From: Clostridium thermosuccinogenes
GTDB taxonomy: Bacteria; Bacillota; Clostridia; Acetivibrionales; DSM-5807
Reading direction: 5' to 3'
NCBI RefSeq assembly: GCF_002896855.1
Contig: NZ_CP021850.1
Coordinates: 3,745,665 to 3,809,664, forward strand
Length of the DNA: 64,000 nucleotides
Position numbers and translations under genes: made by a program. Numbering within the stretch: the first letter of the stretch is position 1; every line of letters starts with the position of its first letter. The notes beneath the pieces were generated by a model. It saw only the letters and a list, made by a program, of their open reading frames with translations, searched no databases and was not told the DNA's origin. Positions 18,754 through 27,026 of the stretch are shown one piece after another.

Positions 18754-18945
18754 TTAATGACAATCCAGCCAAGTCGGCGGCATATAGACATGCTTATAAT
18801 ATTTCACGATGAGAGAATCCAGCTTTTGGCTCATTTCTACGACTTCCTTGCTGCTCAATTGCTTATCGCTGGATATTCCATAGAGCTTGCTTTTCAATTC
18901 TTCAATTTCTTTGGCTAAGGCTTTATAGGCCGTAGTATCATTCAT
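18754..18945 (-). CDS. Spo0E-like sporulation phosphatase
   Basis: Spo0E-family proteins dephosphorylate Spo0A-P and so restrain entry into sporulation. The 63-residue protein has two short helices and the signature VEMSQKLDSLIVKYY, with Ser39-Gln40-x-Leu42-Asp43, the active motif of the family. Length is typical (50-85). GAGGTATTG lies upstream of the ATG. A near-consensus promoter at 19032-19060, embedded in a large palindrome, drives it as a single gene. Sporulation control is the family role; the actual target here is inferred. Confidence 0.9.
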   Translation of the reverse strand: MNDTTAYKALAKEIEELKSKLYGISSDKQLSSKEVVEMSQKLDSLIVKYYKHVYMPPTWLDCH

Positions 18946-19031
18946 TAGTACAATACCTCACAAACAATAATAATAGAACAACATTTTAATCGGTTGTTAA
19001 ACTATTATGTCCATCTTATAATTTATTGATT

Positions 19032-19060
19032 ATTTTACTAATATATATACCTCTTGTCAA
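19032..19060 (-). promoter_or_regulatory. Sigma-A promoter of the Spo0E-like gene
   Basis: Minus strand TTGACA (19055-19060), 17-nt spacer, TAAAAT (19032-19037). The -35 is a full match and the -10 matches 5 of 6. The -35 overlaps one arm of the palindrome at 19056-19101, a position suited to repression. Confidence 0.8.
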
Positions 19061-19101
19061 CATTGTTAAACATTTTTCGAAAAGTGTTCAACAATGTTGA
19101 C
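19056..19101. repeat. 46-bp near-perfect palindrome between spo0E-like and sdaAA
   Basis: Arms 19056-19078 and 19079-19101 match at 21 of 23 positions, beginning GTCAACATTGTT and centred on TTTTCGAAAA, with no loop. It begins one base after the sdaAA stop codon on the minus strand. The usual T-run is missing on both sides. It may serve as a terminator for sdaAA, an operator for the Spo0E-like promoter, or both. Confidence 0.75.
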
Positions 19102-19102
19102 A

Positions 19103-19987
19103 CTATTTTATTCCTTTTTTGAAATTGTTTGCTATACTCTTGCCCGTAGGTGTTGCAGCCAAACCGCCTTTTGCAGTCTCCTTCAAAGTATAGGGCATGG
19201 ACACTCCCACAGATTTCATGGCATCAATCACCTCATCAGGAGGTATTACACTCTTGATGCCCGCCAGTGCCAGTTCTGCAGCAGTCAAGGCGTTTGCCGC
19301 TCCGGCGGCATTGCGTTTTACACACGGCACCTCCACCAATCCGGCGACGGGATCGCATACCAATCCCAGGGTGTTTTTTATTGCTATTGCACAGGCATTT
19401 GCAGCTTCGTACGGAGACCCCCCCAGCATCTCTACAGCAGCTGCAGCCGCCATGGCGGACGCACTGCCGCATTCGGCCTGACAACCTCCTTCGGCTCCCG
19501 ATATGGTAGCCTTATTGGCAATGACCATTCCTATACCGGCTGCTGTAAATAGGCTCATGATCGCCTTCTCCTCCGGTATTTTTTTCTCTTCCATAATCGT
19601 GACCAGGACAGCAGGCAATATGCCGCAGGAGCCGGCTGTCGGAGCCGCCACAATTCTACCCATGCATGCATTCATTTCGGAAACTGCCAATGCCCTGGCA
19701 AGAACCCCGGTAAAAATTCTGCCTCCTATGCTTCTGTTTGAATCCATAGCCTGTCTCAGCTTATATGCATCTCCACCGCTCAGGCCGCTGTGGGACTTGC
19801 TTTGAGAGTTCATCCCGGCAGCAATGCTTTCCTTCATGACAGCGAAGTTGAAGGCCATATTTTTATAGATTTCCTCTTTTGACAAGGCCAGCTGCTTAGC
19901 CTGATCAGAAAGCACGACATCCGAAATCCTTGCGTTTTCTGCCACAGCATTTTCTACTAGCTCCTGTATCGATTTATAAGTCAACAT
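19103..19987 (-). CDS. sdaAA: L-serine dehydratase, iron-sulfur type, alpha subunit
   Basis: The two-subunit [4Fe-4S] enzyme converts L-serine to pyruvate and ammonia. The 294-residue subunit has the family core PTAGSCGILPAVL (first Cys), the GGCQAECGSASAM stretch (Cys pair) and CDPVAGLVEVPC (two Cys), which supply the cluster and active site. It ends GLAATPTGKSI, as in Bacillus SdaAA. GGAGG precedes the ATG. It follows the beta subunit by 24 bp, so the two are co-expressed. It ends almost on the palindrome shared with the Spo0E-like gene. Confidence 0.93.
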   Translation of the reverse strand: MLTYKSIQELVENAVAENARISDVVLSDQAKQLALSKEEIYKNMAFNFAVMKESIAAGMNSQSKSHSGLSGGDAYKLRQAMDSNRSIGGRIFTGVLARALAVSEMNACMGRIVAAPTAGSCGILPAVLVTIMEEKKIPEEKAIMSLFTAAGIGMVIANKATISGAEGGCQAECGSASAMAAAAAVEMLGGSPYEAANACAIAIKNTLGLVCDPVAGLVEVPCVKRNAAGAANALTAAELALAGIKSVIPPDEVIDAMKSVGVSMPYTLKETAKGGLAATPTGKSIANNFKKGIK

Positions 19988-20011
19988 ATTTTCCTCCGGT
20001 AATGAAAAATT

Positions 20012-20671
20012 CTAAAGCTTGTGTAAACTGGTGGCCTCAAAAATATCCGGAATTTGCTTTATTATTTCCGATATATTTCCATCCACATAATCATCGGTCT
20101 CTATGACCATTATGGCATTTCCTCCCCGGGATGTGCGATACACCTTCATACTGGCAATGTTAATGCTGCTGCCGCTTAAAATTCCGCTTACCCTGGCAAC
20201 CATGCCTGGCTTGTCCCTATGCTGTATGACTAGAGTGTGATACTGCCCTGTAAACTCCACCTCAAGCCCGTTAATCCTGGTTATGACAATATTTCCACCA
20301 CCTATCGAGGAACCCATAACGGATATGCTCCTGCCTGACCTACCCATCACCTCTATGTATGCAGTATTGGGATGGACTTCTCCCAAATCCGTTGTTTCAA
20401 AGGTATACTGCATCCCGGCTTCTTCTGCCAGTTGGATGCTGTCCCTTATCCTTATATCGTCGGTGTCAAAGTTCAGAAGCCCTCCAATAATAGCTTTATC
20501 GGTGCCATGCCCAAGATAAGTCTCTGCAAAGGAGCCATGCAGTTTTATCAAAGCCTTTGCAACCTCTTCCCCCAGCAGCATCCTTGCCACCCTGGCTATC
20601 CTGATGGCGCCTGCGGTATGGGAGCTGGAAGGTCCAATCATCACAGGACCTATAATATCAAATATATTCAC
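20012..20671 (-). CDS. sdaAB: L-serine dehydratase, iron-sulfur type, beta subunit
   Basis: The N-terminus VNIFDIIGPVMIGPSSSHTAGA is the SdaAB signature, with the SSSHTAGA loop near the active site. The last 75 residues form an ACT domain (TLVIQHRDKPGMVARVSGIL), probably a serine or regulatory site. The start is uncertain: GTG at 20671 has AGGTGAT upstream and matches the family N-terminus, while ATG at 20689 adds six residues. It is first in the sda pair. A 21-bp inverted repeat lies 28 bp upstream. Confidence 0.92.
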   Translation of the reverse strand: MNIFDIIGPVMIGPSSSHTAGAIRIARVARMLLGEEVAKALIKLHGSFAETYLGHGTDKAIIGGLLNFDTDDIRIRDSIQLAEEAGMQYTFETTDLGEVHPNTAYIEVMGRSGRSISVMGSSIGGGNIVITRINGLEVEFTGQYHTLVIQHRDKPGMVARVSGILSGSSINIASMKVYRTSRGGNAIMVIETDDYVDGNISEIIKQIPDIFEATSLHKL

Positions 20672-20699
20672 ACTATCACCTAAATTCATTGATTTTTAT

Positions 20700-20720
20700 C
20701 AACGGTTGATTTAACCGTTG
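20700..20720. repeat. 21-bp inverted repeat upstream of sdaAB
   Basis: CAACGGTT (20700-20707) and AACCGTTG (20713-20720) are perfect 8-bp arms with a 5-bp spacer. It lies between the start of the sda operon and the end of the ABC exporter gene on the same strand. It has no T-run, so an operator for the sda operon is as likely as a weak terminator. Confidence 0.5.
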
Positions 20721-20739
20721 TCACACTTTCAACACACCT

Positions 20740-22488
20740 TTACATTATTATCTCATCCAGCCCTTCAAACTGCATGTTGTAATATTTGGCATAAAGTCCG
20801 TTCCTTTTCAGCAGTTCTTCATGGGTACCCTGCTCCTGAACACTATTATTGCTGATTACCAATATTTCATCAGCATTGCGGATAGTGCTAAGCCTGTGGG
20901 CTATGACAATAGTGGTGCGGTTTTTTGACAGACGGTCGAGAGAAGCTTGTATGTGTCGCTCGCTCTCATTATCCAGCGCAGAAGTCGCTTCGTCCAGAAT
21001 CAGAATTTTAGGATCTTTCAAAAATACTCTGGCTATGGCTATACGCTGCTTTTGTCCACCGGAAAGACGGGTTCCCCTCTCCCCGACATGACTGTTGTAG
21101 CCATCCTCAAGGCTCATGATAAAGTCATGAATGTCGGCATTTTTAGCAGCTTCTATGATTTCCTCATCCGTTGCTCCAGGCTTCCCGTAAGCGATATTAT
21201 CACGGATGCTTCCATCAAATATATAAACATCCTGCTGCACGATTCCTATAGCTTTTCGCAGCGACTTCAGCGTGACATCCCGCACGTCTATACCGTCAAC
21301 CTTGACAGCTCCGGCAGTTACGTCATAAAAGCGGGGTATCAGGGAGCAAAGGGTGGTCTTTCCACCGCCCGACGGACCTACCAAGGCTACGGTTTTTCCG
21401 GCTTTTATATCGATGCTGATGGAGTTTAAAACCTCGGCATCGTCCTTATATTGAAAGGACACATTCTCAAAGGTGATGTCGCCTTTTACGTCTGTGAGCT
21501 CCACCGCATTCTTTTTATCAACGATTTCAGGCTCTGTTTCAATTACTTCCAGAAACCTGACAAAACCTGAATATCCCTTTTGAAACTGCTCTGTAAAATT
21601 AATGAGCACATTGAGCGGGTTTAAGAATATGCCTATATACAGGGCGTATATCGCCAGATCGTCAGCCTTAAGACTGCCCTTTGCGATGAAGTATCCTCCG
21701 CTTACCAGCACAACTGTGTATAAAAGTCCCTGAAAAAATCCGTTCCCTGCGTGAAAGCTGCCCATGACTTTATAGCTTTCTATTTTTGAGTCGAGGAATT
21801 CAATATTGCTTTTGCTGAATTTCTCTTGCTCCAAGCTTTCATTGGCAAAGGACTGCACTACTCGTATCCCTGAGAGAGTGTCCTGCAGCCGGGAATTAAC
21901 CTTTGCAATCTTCCGGCGGTTATCCAAGAACGTCCTGCGCATCTTTATGTTTTTTCGGAAAGAAAAAACGACCATAACAGTGGTAACACAAAGCAGTATC
22001 AGAGTCATTCTGACATTTATCATCATCAGCAGGGCAAAGGAGCCTATAATCTTCAATACTGAAATAAAAATATTCTCAGGTCCGTGATGGGCAAGCTCCG
22101 CTATGTCAAACAGGTCGGAGATCAGCTTCGACATCATTTCCCCTGTATTGTTGCGGTCATAGTAGGAAAAAGAAAGCCGCTGGTAATGGTCAAACAAATC
22201 CTGCCGCATATCGCTTTCCATGCGGGCACCCATTGCATGCCCCCATGAAGTTATGTAATACTCACAGACATATCGGACTGCGTACATCACCAGCAGGCCG
22301 GCTCCGACATATACAACCACCCGGGTTATATTTCCGGTCGTGTCTGTAAAAACTTCATCCGTTAATATGTTCAATATCTGCGGAAATGCCAGGTCTATTA
22401 AACTTAGAACCAGGGCACAAAACATGTCAAGAAAAAAAATACCGCGATACGGCTTGTAATATCTCATGAATTTTTTTAAAACTGACAT
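20740..22488 (-). CDS. ABC exporter, fused membrane and ATPase domains (MsbA/LmrA type)
   Basis: The 582-residue half-transporter has an N-terminal six-helix type-I exporter domain (residues 15-310). It is followed by a nucleotide-binding domain with Walker A VGPSGGGKTTL, Q-loop GIVQQDVYIFD, signature LSGGQKQR, Walker B ILILDEATSAL and the switch His in IVIAHRLST. It should work as a homodimer, or with a partner; no second half-transporter gene is adjacent. Such pumps export lipids, peptides or drugs and the substrate cannot be told here. GGAGGAG lies 8 nt before the ATG. Confidence 0.9.
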   Translation of the reverse strand: MSVLKKFMRYYKPYRGIFFLDMFCALVLSLIDLAFPQILNILTDEVFTDTTGNITRVVVYVGAGLLVMYAVRYVCEYYITSWGHAMGARMESDMRQDLFDHYQRLSFSYYDRNNTGEMMSKLISDLFDIAELAHHGPENIFISVLKIIGSFALLMMINVRMTLILLCVTTVMVVFSFRKNIKMRRTFLDNRRKIAKVNSRLQDTLSGIRVVQSFANESLEQEKFSKSNIEFLDSKIESYKVMGSFHAGNGFFQGLLYTVVLVSGGYFIAKGSLKADDLAIYALYIGIFLNPLNVLINFTEQFQKGYSGFVRFLEVIETEPEIVDKKNAVELTDVKGDITFENVSFQYKDDAEVLNSISIDIKAGKTVALVGPSGGGKTTLCSLIPRFYDVTAGAVKVDGIDVRDVTLKSLRKAIGIVQQDVYIFDGSIRDNIAYGKPGATDEEIIEAAKNADIHDFIMSLEDGYNSHVGERGTRLSGGQKQRIAIARVFLKDPKILILDEATSALDNESERHIQASLDRLSKNRTTIVIAHRLSTIRNADEILVISNNSVQEQGTHEELLKRNGLYAKYYNMQFEGLDEIIM

Positions 22489-23011
22489 AACTAAGTCTCC
22501 TCCAACGTTTCAAGCATATCGAGCACTCTAATTATACAATATTTAATATCTATATGTATAGACGTCTATATTAGCTTCTACTGACCACGGCAAAATATTA
22601 CCATATCGTTTCATTGGAGGCAATAGCTTCCAACAATTTTACCTTCCCTTAATGCTGCAATTGAAACCAGAATTATGTAAAATATCGCAAAAAGAATTAT
22701 AACTACAACTGAATTTATACCGGCACCGATACCGGGACTATACCAATGCTGCATGGTTACATGGTACAGTCATCGCTTATCCTTTATCGTACAAGACCCT
22801 TCCAATATTGAAATGCTGCATCTTATAAAAACTGAACGGAAATGCCGGGGACTTACCCGAACAGCAGGATGCATCCCCGGCACCAAACCTTTTCCTTTCC
22901 TCGGAAGGCATTCCCTTATATTTGCTTACAGCAAAGAGAAACCTTCTCCTGTTAAACACCTTTTGATTACTATTTACAAGATTATTTATTTGCAAAATTC
23001 CGTATAGTTGC
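22489..23011. other. 523-bp intergenic region without a recognised gene
   Basis: It lies between the exporter start and the end of the GH123-like gene. Open frames here lack ribosome-binding sites and family resemblance. The only structure seen is a 9-bp GC-rich hairpin, TGCCGGGGA (22843-22851) with TCCCCGGCA (22874-22882). On the minus strand it is followed after about 15 nt by TTTTT, and it may end the downstream-facing GH123-like transcript. Confidence 0.4.
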
Positions 23012-24670
23012 TTACATTCGTACGTTTTCTGCTATCACCCTGTTTATTTGCTCCCTCTTTGAGAGAAGCCAATCGTGTCCTTTAGGATATTTGCTGAAAG
23101 TGATGGGCTCATCCAGTCCATCCTCCAGCATATGAAGGACAGCTTCCTTTCCGATCAGTCTTTCCAGCAGTTGAAGGGCTCTCTTATCCTGAAGGGCTTC
23201 ATAAAAGACCTCAAGCCTTAAAGATTCAATAGGTCCTTCCTTACCCGGATATACAACGAAAGCATCTCCCGACGGAAAGGCATATCCGGCGTCCGTTACA
23301 CGGAACGGATCGATGGGATATCGGGAATACTGGGAATACCAAAAATTGTACCCCCACTGCAAAAAGCCTTTTATATCATACTTGTACAGCTGCATGCCTA
23401 TTATCCTGTTTCTGGCCGAAGGCATGTTGAAAAACCGGTTTGATACTTCGCAATACTGTCCGCAGCAGTAATACGCCCATAAATCCGGCACATTGTTATC
23501 AAGGAACGGTTCTATGTGGTTTGTAGCCGGTATGGGCCTTTTTACCAAGCCCAACTCGTAATATTTATAATCCGACAGCGCATCTATAATCGGGAAGCCT
23601 TTAAGATACCTGTTGATTATGTCGCTGGCACTTCTATAGGACTCCAATTGCTCCGTGGACGGCTCATCGGAGACATGGAAATAACTCCGTTTTTCGATCC
23701 CCTTTTTTTGTATGAAGTCCACAAGGCACGGCAGGAACTGTCCCAGAAAAGAGCTATATTCCTCTCCGGCCGCATCGGTGTCCCATCCGAAAATGCGCTT
23801 TAATTCTCCATTCTCCTTTGCCATGATCTTGGGCGCATGTTTTGAACCCCACTGGGTAAAAAGATGGGAAAACTCAAAATATTCCACACCGCAGGCTAGG
23901 CACAGGTCTATCCATCTGTGGAGCCTGTCGAATCCAAATTTGTAGCTGTCCCCCGATTTTTCCACATCCACGAGCTGCACAGTCGGCCTCTCTTTGCCCA
24001 CTTCCGTGTCCAGGGGAGGGGTGAAGATGGGCGTCAGAATCATGTTTATCCCATGCTTAACCGCTGTGCGGATAAACTGTTCAATGCGCTTCCAGTGCTC
24101 CTCGCTGAATATTTCCACATCGTACAAGGTCGCCAGGCAATCGGTATGGAACCATTCGGTATGTATAAGCGACTGCTTGGGAAGCTCCGCCCCTATCAAT
24201 TCCAGATGAAATACAGCATCGCCCAACTCTTCTCCCGAGCTGTCAAGGAATATAACCTGCACGGTATAATTTCCCGGCCCTGCCGCTCCCCTGGGGTCAA
24301 CTGCCACCCATAAGGACCGCCATTGATCGGGAAGAAGTACAATCCCCTCTTCATCCAGAGGCATCAATGGATCGGGATACAATCCGGGAGTGGATCTTAA
24401 AATATAGTCGTCATGGTCGGCATAACAGGGCATTTCCGAAGGAACCAGACCTACGCTGCGGACTGATATCCACGGAGCCAGCTCTGAAACAACTTTCACC
24501 TGCACCTGCTTCATCATCGGGCCGCTCCACCTATAAGCGACCTGGAATGAGTAAACCTCATTGGACAACATCGAACCTCTGCACCATGGCTCTGCCATTA
24601 GCTCCTCATCGGCAAACACCTTGGTCAATGAACTCAATAGCTTTATTTGAAGCCCTTTTCCTTTTTCCAT
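23012..24670 (-). CDS. GH123-like glycoside hydrolase (DUF4091 family)
   Basis: GH123 enzymes are exo-acting beta-N-acetylgalactosaminidases with a neighbouring-group mechanism that needs an adjacent Asp-Glu pair. This 552-residue protein has that pair in YFHVSDEPS, at about residues 335-336, in the middle of a TIM-barrel-like region. The first 160 residues look like the beta-sandwich that precedes the barrel. WGYNFWYSQYSR and the terminal EALQDKRALQLLE helix also fit the family. No signal peptide is seen, so it is cytoplasmic. ATG at 24670 has AGGAG at 9 nt; an ATG 9 bp earlier abuts the site. The DUF4091 group is only partly characterised, so the sugar specificity is inferred. Confidence 0.75.
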   Translation of the reverse strand: MEKGKGLQIKLLSSLTKVFADEELMAEPWCRGSMLSNEVYSFQVAYRWSGPMMKQVQVKVVSELAPWISVRSVGLVPSEMPCYADHDDYILRSTPGLYPDPLMPLDEEGIVLLPDQWRSLWVAVDPRGAAGPGNYTVQVIFLDSSGEELGDAVFHLELIGAELPKQSLIHTEWFHTDCLATLYDVEIFSEEHWKRIEQFIRTAVKHGINMILTPIFTPPLDTEVGKERPTVQLVDVEKSGDSYKFGFDRLHRWIDLCLACGVEYFEFSHLFTQWGSKHAPKIMAKENGELKRIFGWDTDAAGEEYSSFLGQFLPCLVDFIQKKGIEKRSYFHVSDEPSTEQLESYRSASDIINRYLKGFPIIDALSDYKYYELGLVKRPIPATNHIEPFLDNNVPDLWAYYCCGQYCEVSNRFFNMPSARNRIIGMQLYKYDIKGFLQWGYNFWYSQYSRYPIDPFRVTDAGYAFPSGDAFVVYPGKEGPIESLRLEVFYEALQDKRALQLLERLIGKEAVLHMLEDGLDEPITFSKYPKGHDWLLSKREQINRVIAENVRM

Positions 24671-24679
24671 CCTAATCAT

Positions 24680-25001
24680 CTCCTAATTATTAAGGGACAT
24701 TCTTTTATTTTAGCAGACATTATTTATTTATATAAAATCGGTTTGAATTCAGCTAATTGAAATGGATGACTGTTGTTCCGAAAGGATTCAAAGCATATAA
24801 CAATCAATACATCCATTATTAGCTGAATTCATTGCTAAACTGTATAACAGGAAAGGCAAATCGCGGCAATATTCCACTCTGCCGCCATATTCGGACAAAT
24901 TCTTTGCCCTGTTGTGGATACATGCCGGCAGGGTGGATTTAAATTACGCCCTATAACACATTAATTACAAAATATGAATGTCCTATATAGAGGGACACCC
25001 T
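24680..25001. other. Intergenic with a long imperfect inverted repeat
   Basis: It contains the inverted repeat at 24745-24830 and, at its far edge, a perfect 10-bp stem (24985-24994 with 24998-25007) that overlaps the stop codon of the aminopeptidase gene. No coding sequence is supported. Confidence 0.45.
24745..24830. repeat. 86-bp imperfect inverted repeat
   Basis: Outer arms GAATTCAGCTAAT (24745-24757) and ATTAGCTGAATTC (24818-24830) are perfect over 13 bp. An inner pair AATGGATG (24761-24768) / CATCCATT (24810-24817) continues after a 3-nt bulge, and pairing weakly extends further in. It may be a small miniature element, or the leader of the minus-strand GH123-like gene's upstream region. 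Confidence 0.65.
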
Positions 25002-26780
25002 CTATATTTCACGGGTTTCCTTCCTAAGCCAGTCTTTCTCTTCTTCATTGAGATAAGGTGAAAGCTTGGAGTATACATCCTTGTGGTATTCATTCAATCT
25101 CTTTTTCTCAGCTTCCGTCAACAAATCCACATCGATTCCATCCAGATCAATGGGACAGCAGGTAAGGGCCTCAAATCTCATAAACTGCCCGGATTCGGTT
25201 TTCTCATCTTCTACGACAAGCATGATGTTTTCGGTCCTGATTCCATGCTTCCCTTCCTTATATATACCAGGCTCATTGGTCACAATCATGCCCTTTTCCA
25301 GCTTGACATTGTTTACAACCTGGCTTATCCTTTGAGGACCCTCATGCACATTCAGGAAAAAGCCCACTCCATGACCTGTTCCGCATTTATAATCCATTCC
25401 GTATTCCCAGATGGGTTTCCTTGCCAGAACATCCAGATTGGAGCCTGTGGCACCATAAAGGAACTTCACGCTGTCCAGTCCCAGATAACCTTTAAGCACC
25501 AGGGTAAAATCCCTTCTCTCCTCCTCAGTGAGCTTGCCCAGAACTATAGTCCTGGTAATGTCGGTGGTGCCGTCCAGATACTGTCCGCCCGAATCCACCA
25601 GGAGGAAACCTTCATTCATCAAGGTATACTGGGATTCCGGAGTCGCCTTGTAATGCATCATTGCCGCATGATCCTTGTATCCTGCTATGGTATCAAAGCT
25701 GGGTTCCACAAAAAGCTCCTGCTGCCTCCTGAATTCCTCCAGCTTCTCCTCTGCCGATATTTCAGTGATTTTCTCCTTTCCCACCGATTCCTTCAGCCAT
25801 TTGATGAATTTAACCATCGCAACGCCATCTTTTATCATGCAGTTTCTGAGGTTCTGGATCTCCACATCATTTTTGATCGCTTTCAACCGTGTAGTAATAT
25901 TGGGATGCCTTATTTTCTTAGTGTTGGTGTTTATGGAGTTATACAGGTTCATATTTGTCCTTGCAGGATCGATGATTATGCTGTCCCCATCTCCGATACC
26001 TTCCAGAAACTTCTGGATATCGCCATATCCCATCAACTCGACGCCATCAGAATTCAATTCCTTTTTTATTTCCGAAGGTATCTTTTTGAGGTCGACAAAC
26101 AGGATACAGCCGTCCATGGATATCACGGCGTTTGATATTACCACCGGGTTGTTGGGCACATCCGATCCTCTGATATTCAGCAGCCATGCGATATCATCCA
26201 GGGAAGACAGCAAATAGTAGTTTGCTCCAAGGGATTTCATCTCTTTTCTTACCTCATTGAGCTTCTCAACCCTTGATTTCCCCGCATATTTAACATCATG
26301 CACAAAGACTGTGCCCTCAGGAAGTCCCGGTCTGTCCGTCCACAACTGGCCTATTAAATCCTTGTCGGTCTTTAAGGATATTTTCTTTTCGGAAAACTCC
26401 TTTTCCATCTCATCAACGCTCTTTACCGAAAAGAGGCTTCCGTCAAAGCCGACGCAGTCCCCTTCCTTCAGAACATCTTTAAGCCATTTCTCGTATGAAG
26501 GCACATCCGGCTCTCCTGCCCTGAACAATTGAATCCCGGAACCGGCCAGCTGCTTTTCCGCCTGAATGTAATACCTGCCGTCAGTCCACAAGCCTGCATC
26601 TTTTTCCGTAATAACCACAGTGCCTGCTGAACCGGTAAAACCTGATATCCACTGCCTGGATTTCCAATGATCGGCCACATACTCGCTTTGATGCGCGTCG
26701 GAACTGGGTATTATGTATGCGTCAATTCCGTTTTCCTTCATCAGCTGCCTTAATTTCTCCACTCTTTCTTTAATCTCCAA
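25002..26780 (-). CDS. Aminopeptidase P family Xaa-Pro aminopeptidase, three-domain type
   Basis: It releases an N-terminal residue preceding proline. The 592 residues make two creatinase-like N-domains (1-135 and about 155-300) and a pita-bread metallopeptidase domain (from about 310). The metal ligands are visible in order: LLVDSGGQYLDGTTDIT (two Asp), GTGHGVGFFLNVHEGP (His), TNEPGIYKEG (Glu) and GIRTENIMLV (Glu). The length matches the long eukaryote-like form (about 600) and not the 350-residue bacterial YpdF type. The start is TTG at 26780 behind a strong AAGGAGG. It is cytoplasmic and appears to be monocistronic. Confidence 0.9.
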   Translation of the reverse strand: MEIKERVEKLRQLMKENGIDAYIIPSSDAHQSEYVADHWKSRQWISGFTGSAGTVVITEKDAGLWTDGRYYIQAEKQLAGSGIQLFRAGEPDVPSYEKWLKDVLKEGDCVGFDGSLFSVKSVDEMEKEFSEKKISLKTDKDLIGQLWTDRPGLPEGTVFVHDVKYAGKSRVEKLNEVRKEMKSLGANYYLLSSLDDIAWLLNIRGSDVPNNPVVISNAVISMDGCILFVDLKKIPSEIKKELNSDGVELMGYGDIQKFLEGIGDGDSIIIDPARTNMNLYNSINTNTKKIRHPNITTRLKAIKNDVEIQNLRNCMIKDGVAMVKFIKWLKESVGKEKITEISAEEKLEEFRRQQELFVEPSFDTIAGYKDHAAMMHYKATPESQYTLMNEGFLLVDSGGQYLDGTTDITRTIVLGKLTEEERRDFTLVLKGYLGLDSVKFLYGATGSNLDVLARKPIWEYGMDYKCGTGHGVGFFLNVHEGPQRISQVVNNVKLEKGMIVTNEPGIYKEGKHGIRTENIMLVVEDEKTESGQFMRFEALTCCPIDLDGIDVDLLTEAEKKRLNEYHKDVYSKLSPYLNEEEKDWLRKETREI

Positions 26781-27026
26781 GCCAAATCCTCCTTCTTAAT
26801 ACCTTTTTGTTCCTGTCCCGCACATCAGGCTTAACGCATGCAAAACAGGAAAAATCCCTTCTGTCAGTTATTTATTCACATAGACAGATTTTATAATTCT
26901 TATCTACACTTAAGTAAAACCACTTTAATTATTATAATACATATTGCATCTTCTTAAAATTGAATTTTGCTGTTATCAGAAACTTAATTTTATTGATTGG
27001 GAGAAGCTGTACCAGCACCCAAATCC

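Noticed and set aside
22777-22995. 72-codon minus-strand frame between the exporter and GH123-like genes
   Set aside because: Crosses a GC-rich hairpin, has no ribosome-binding site and no family resemblance.
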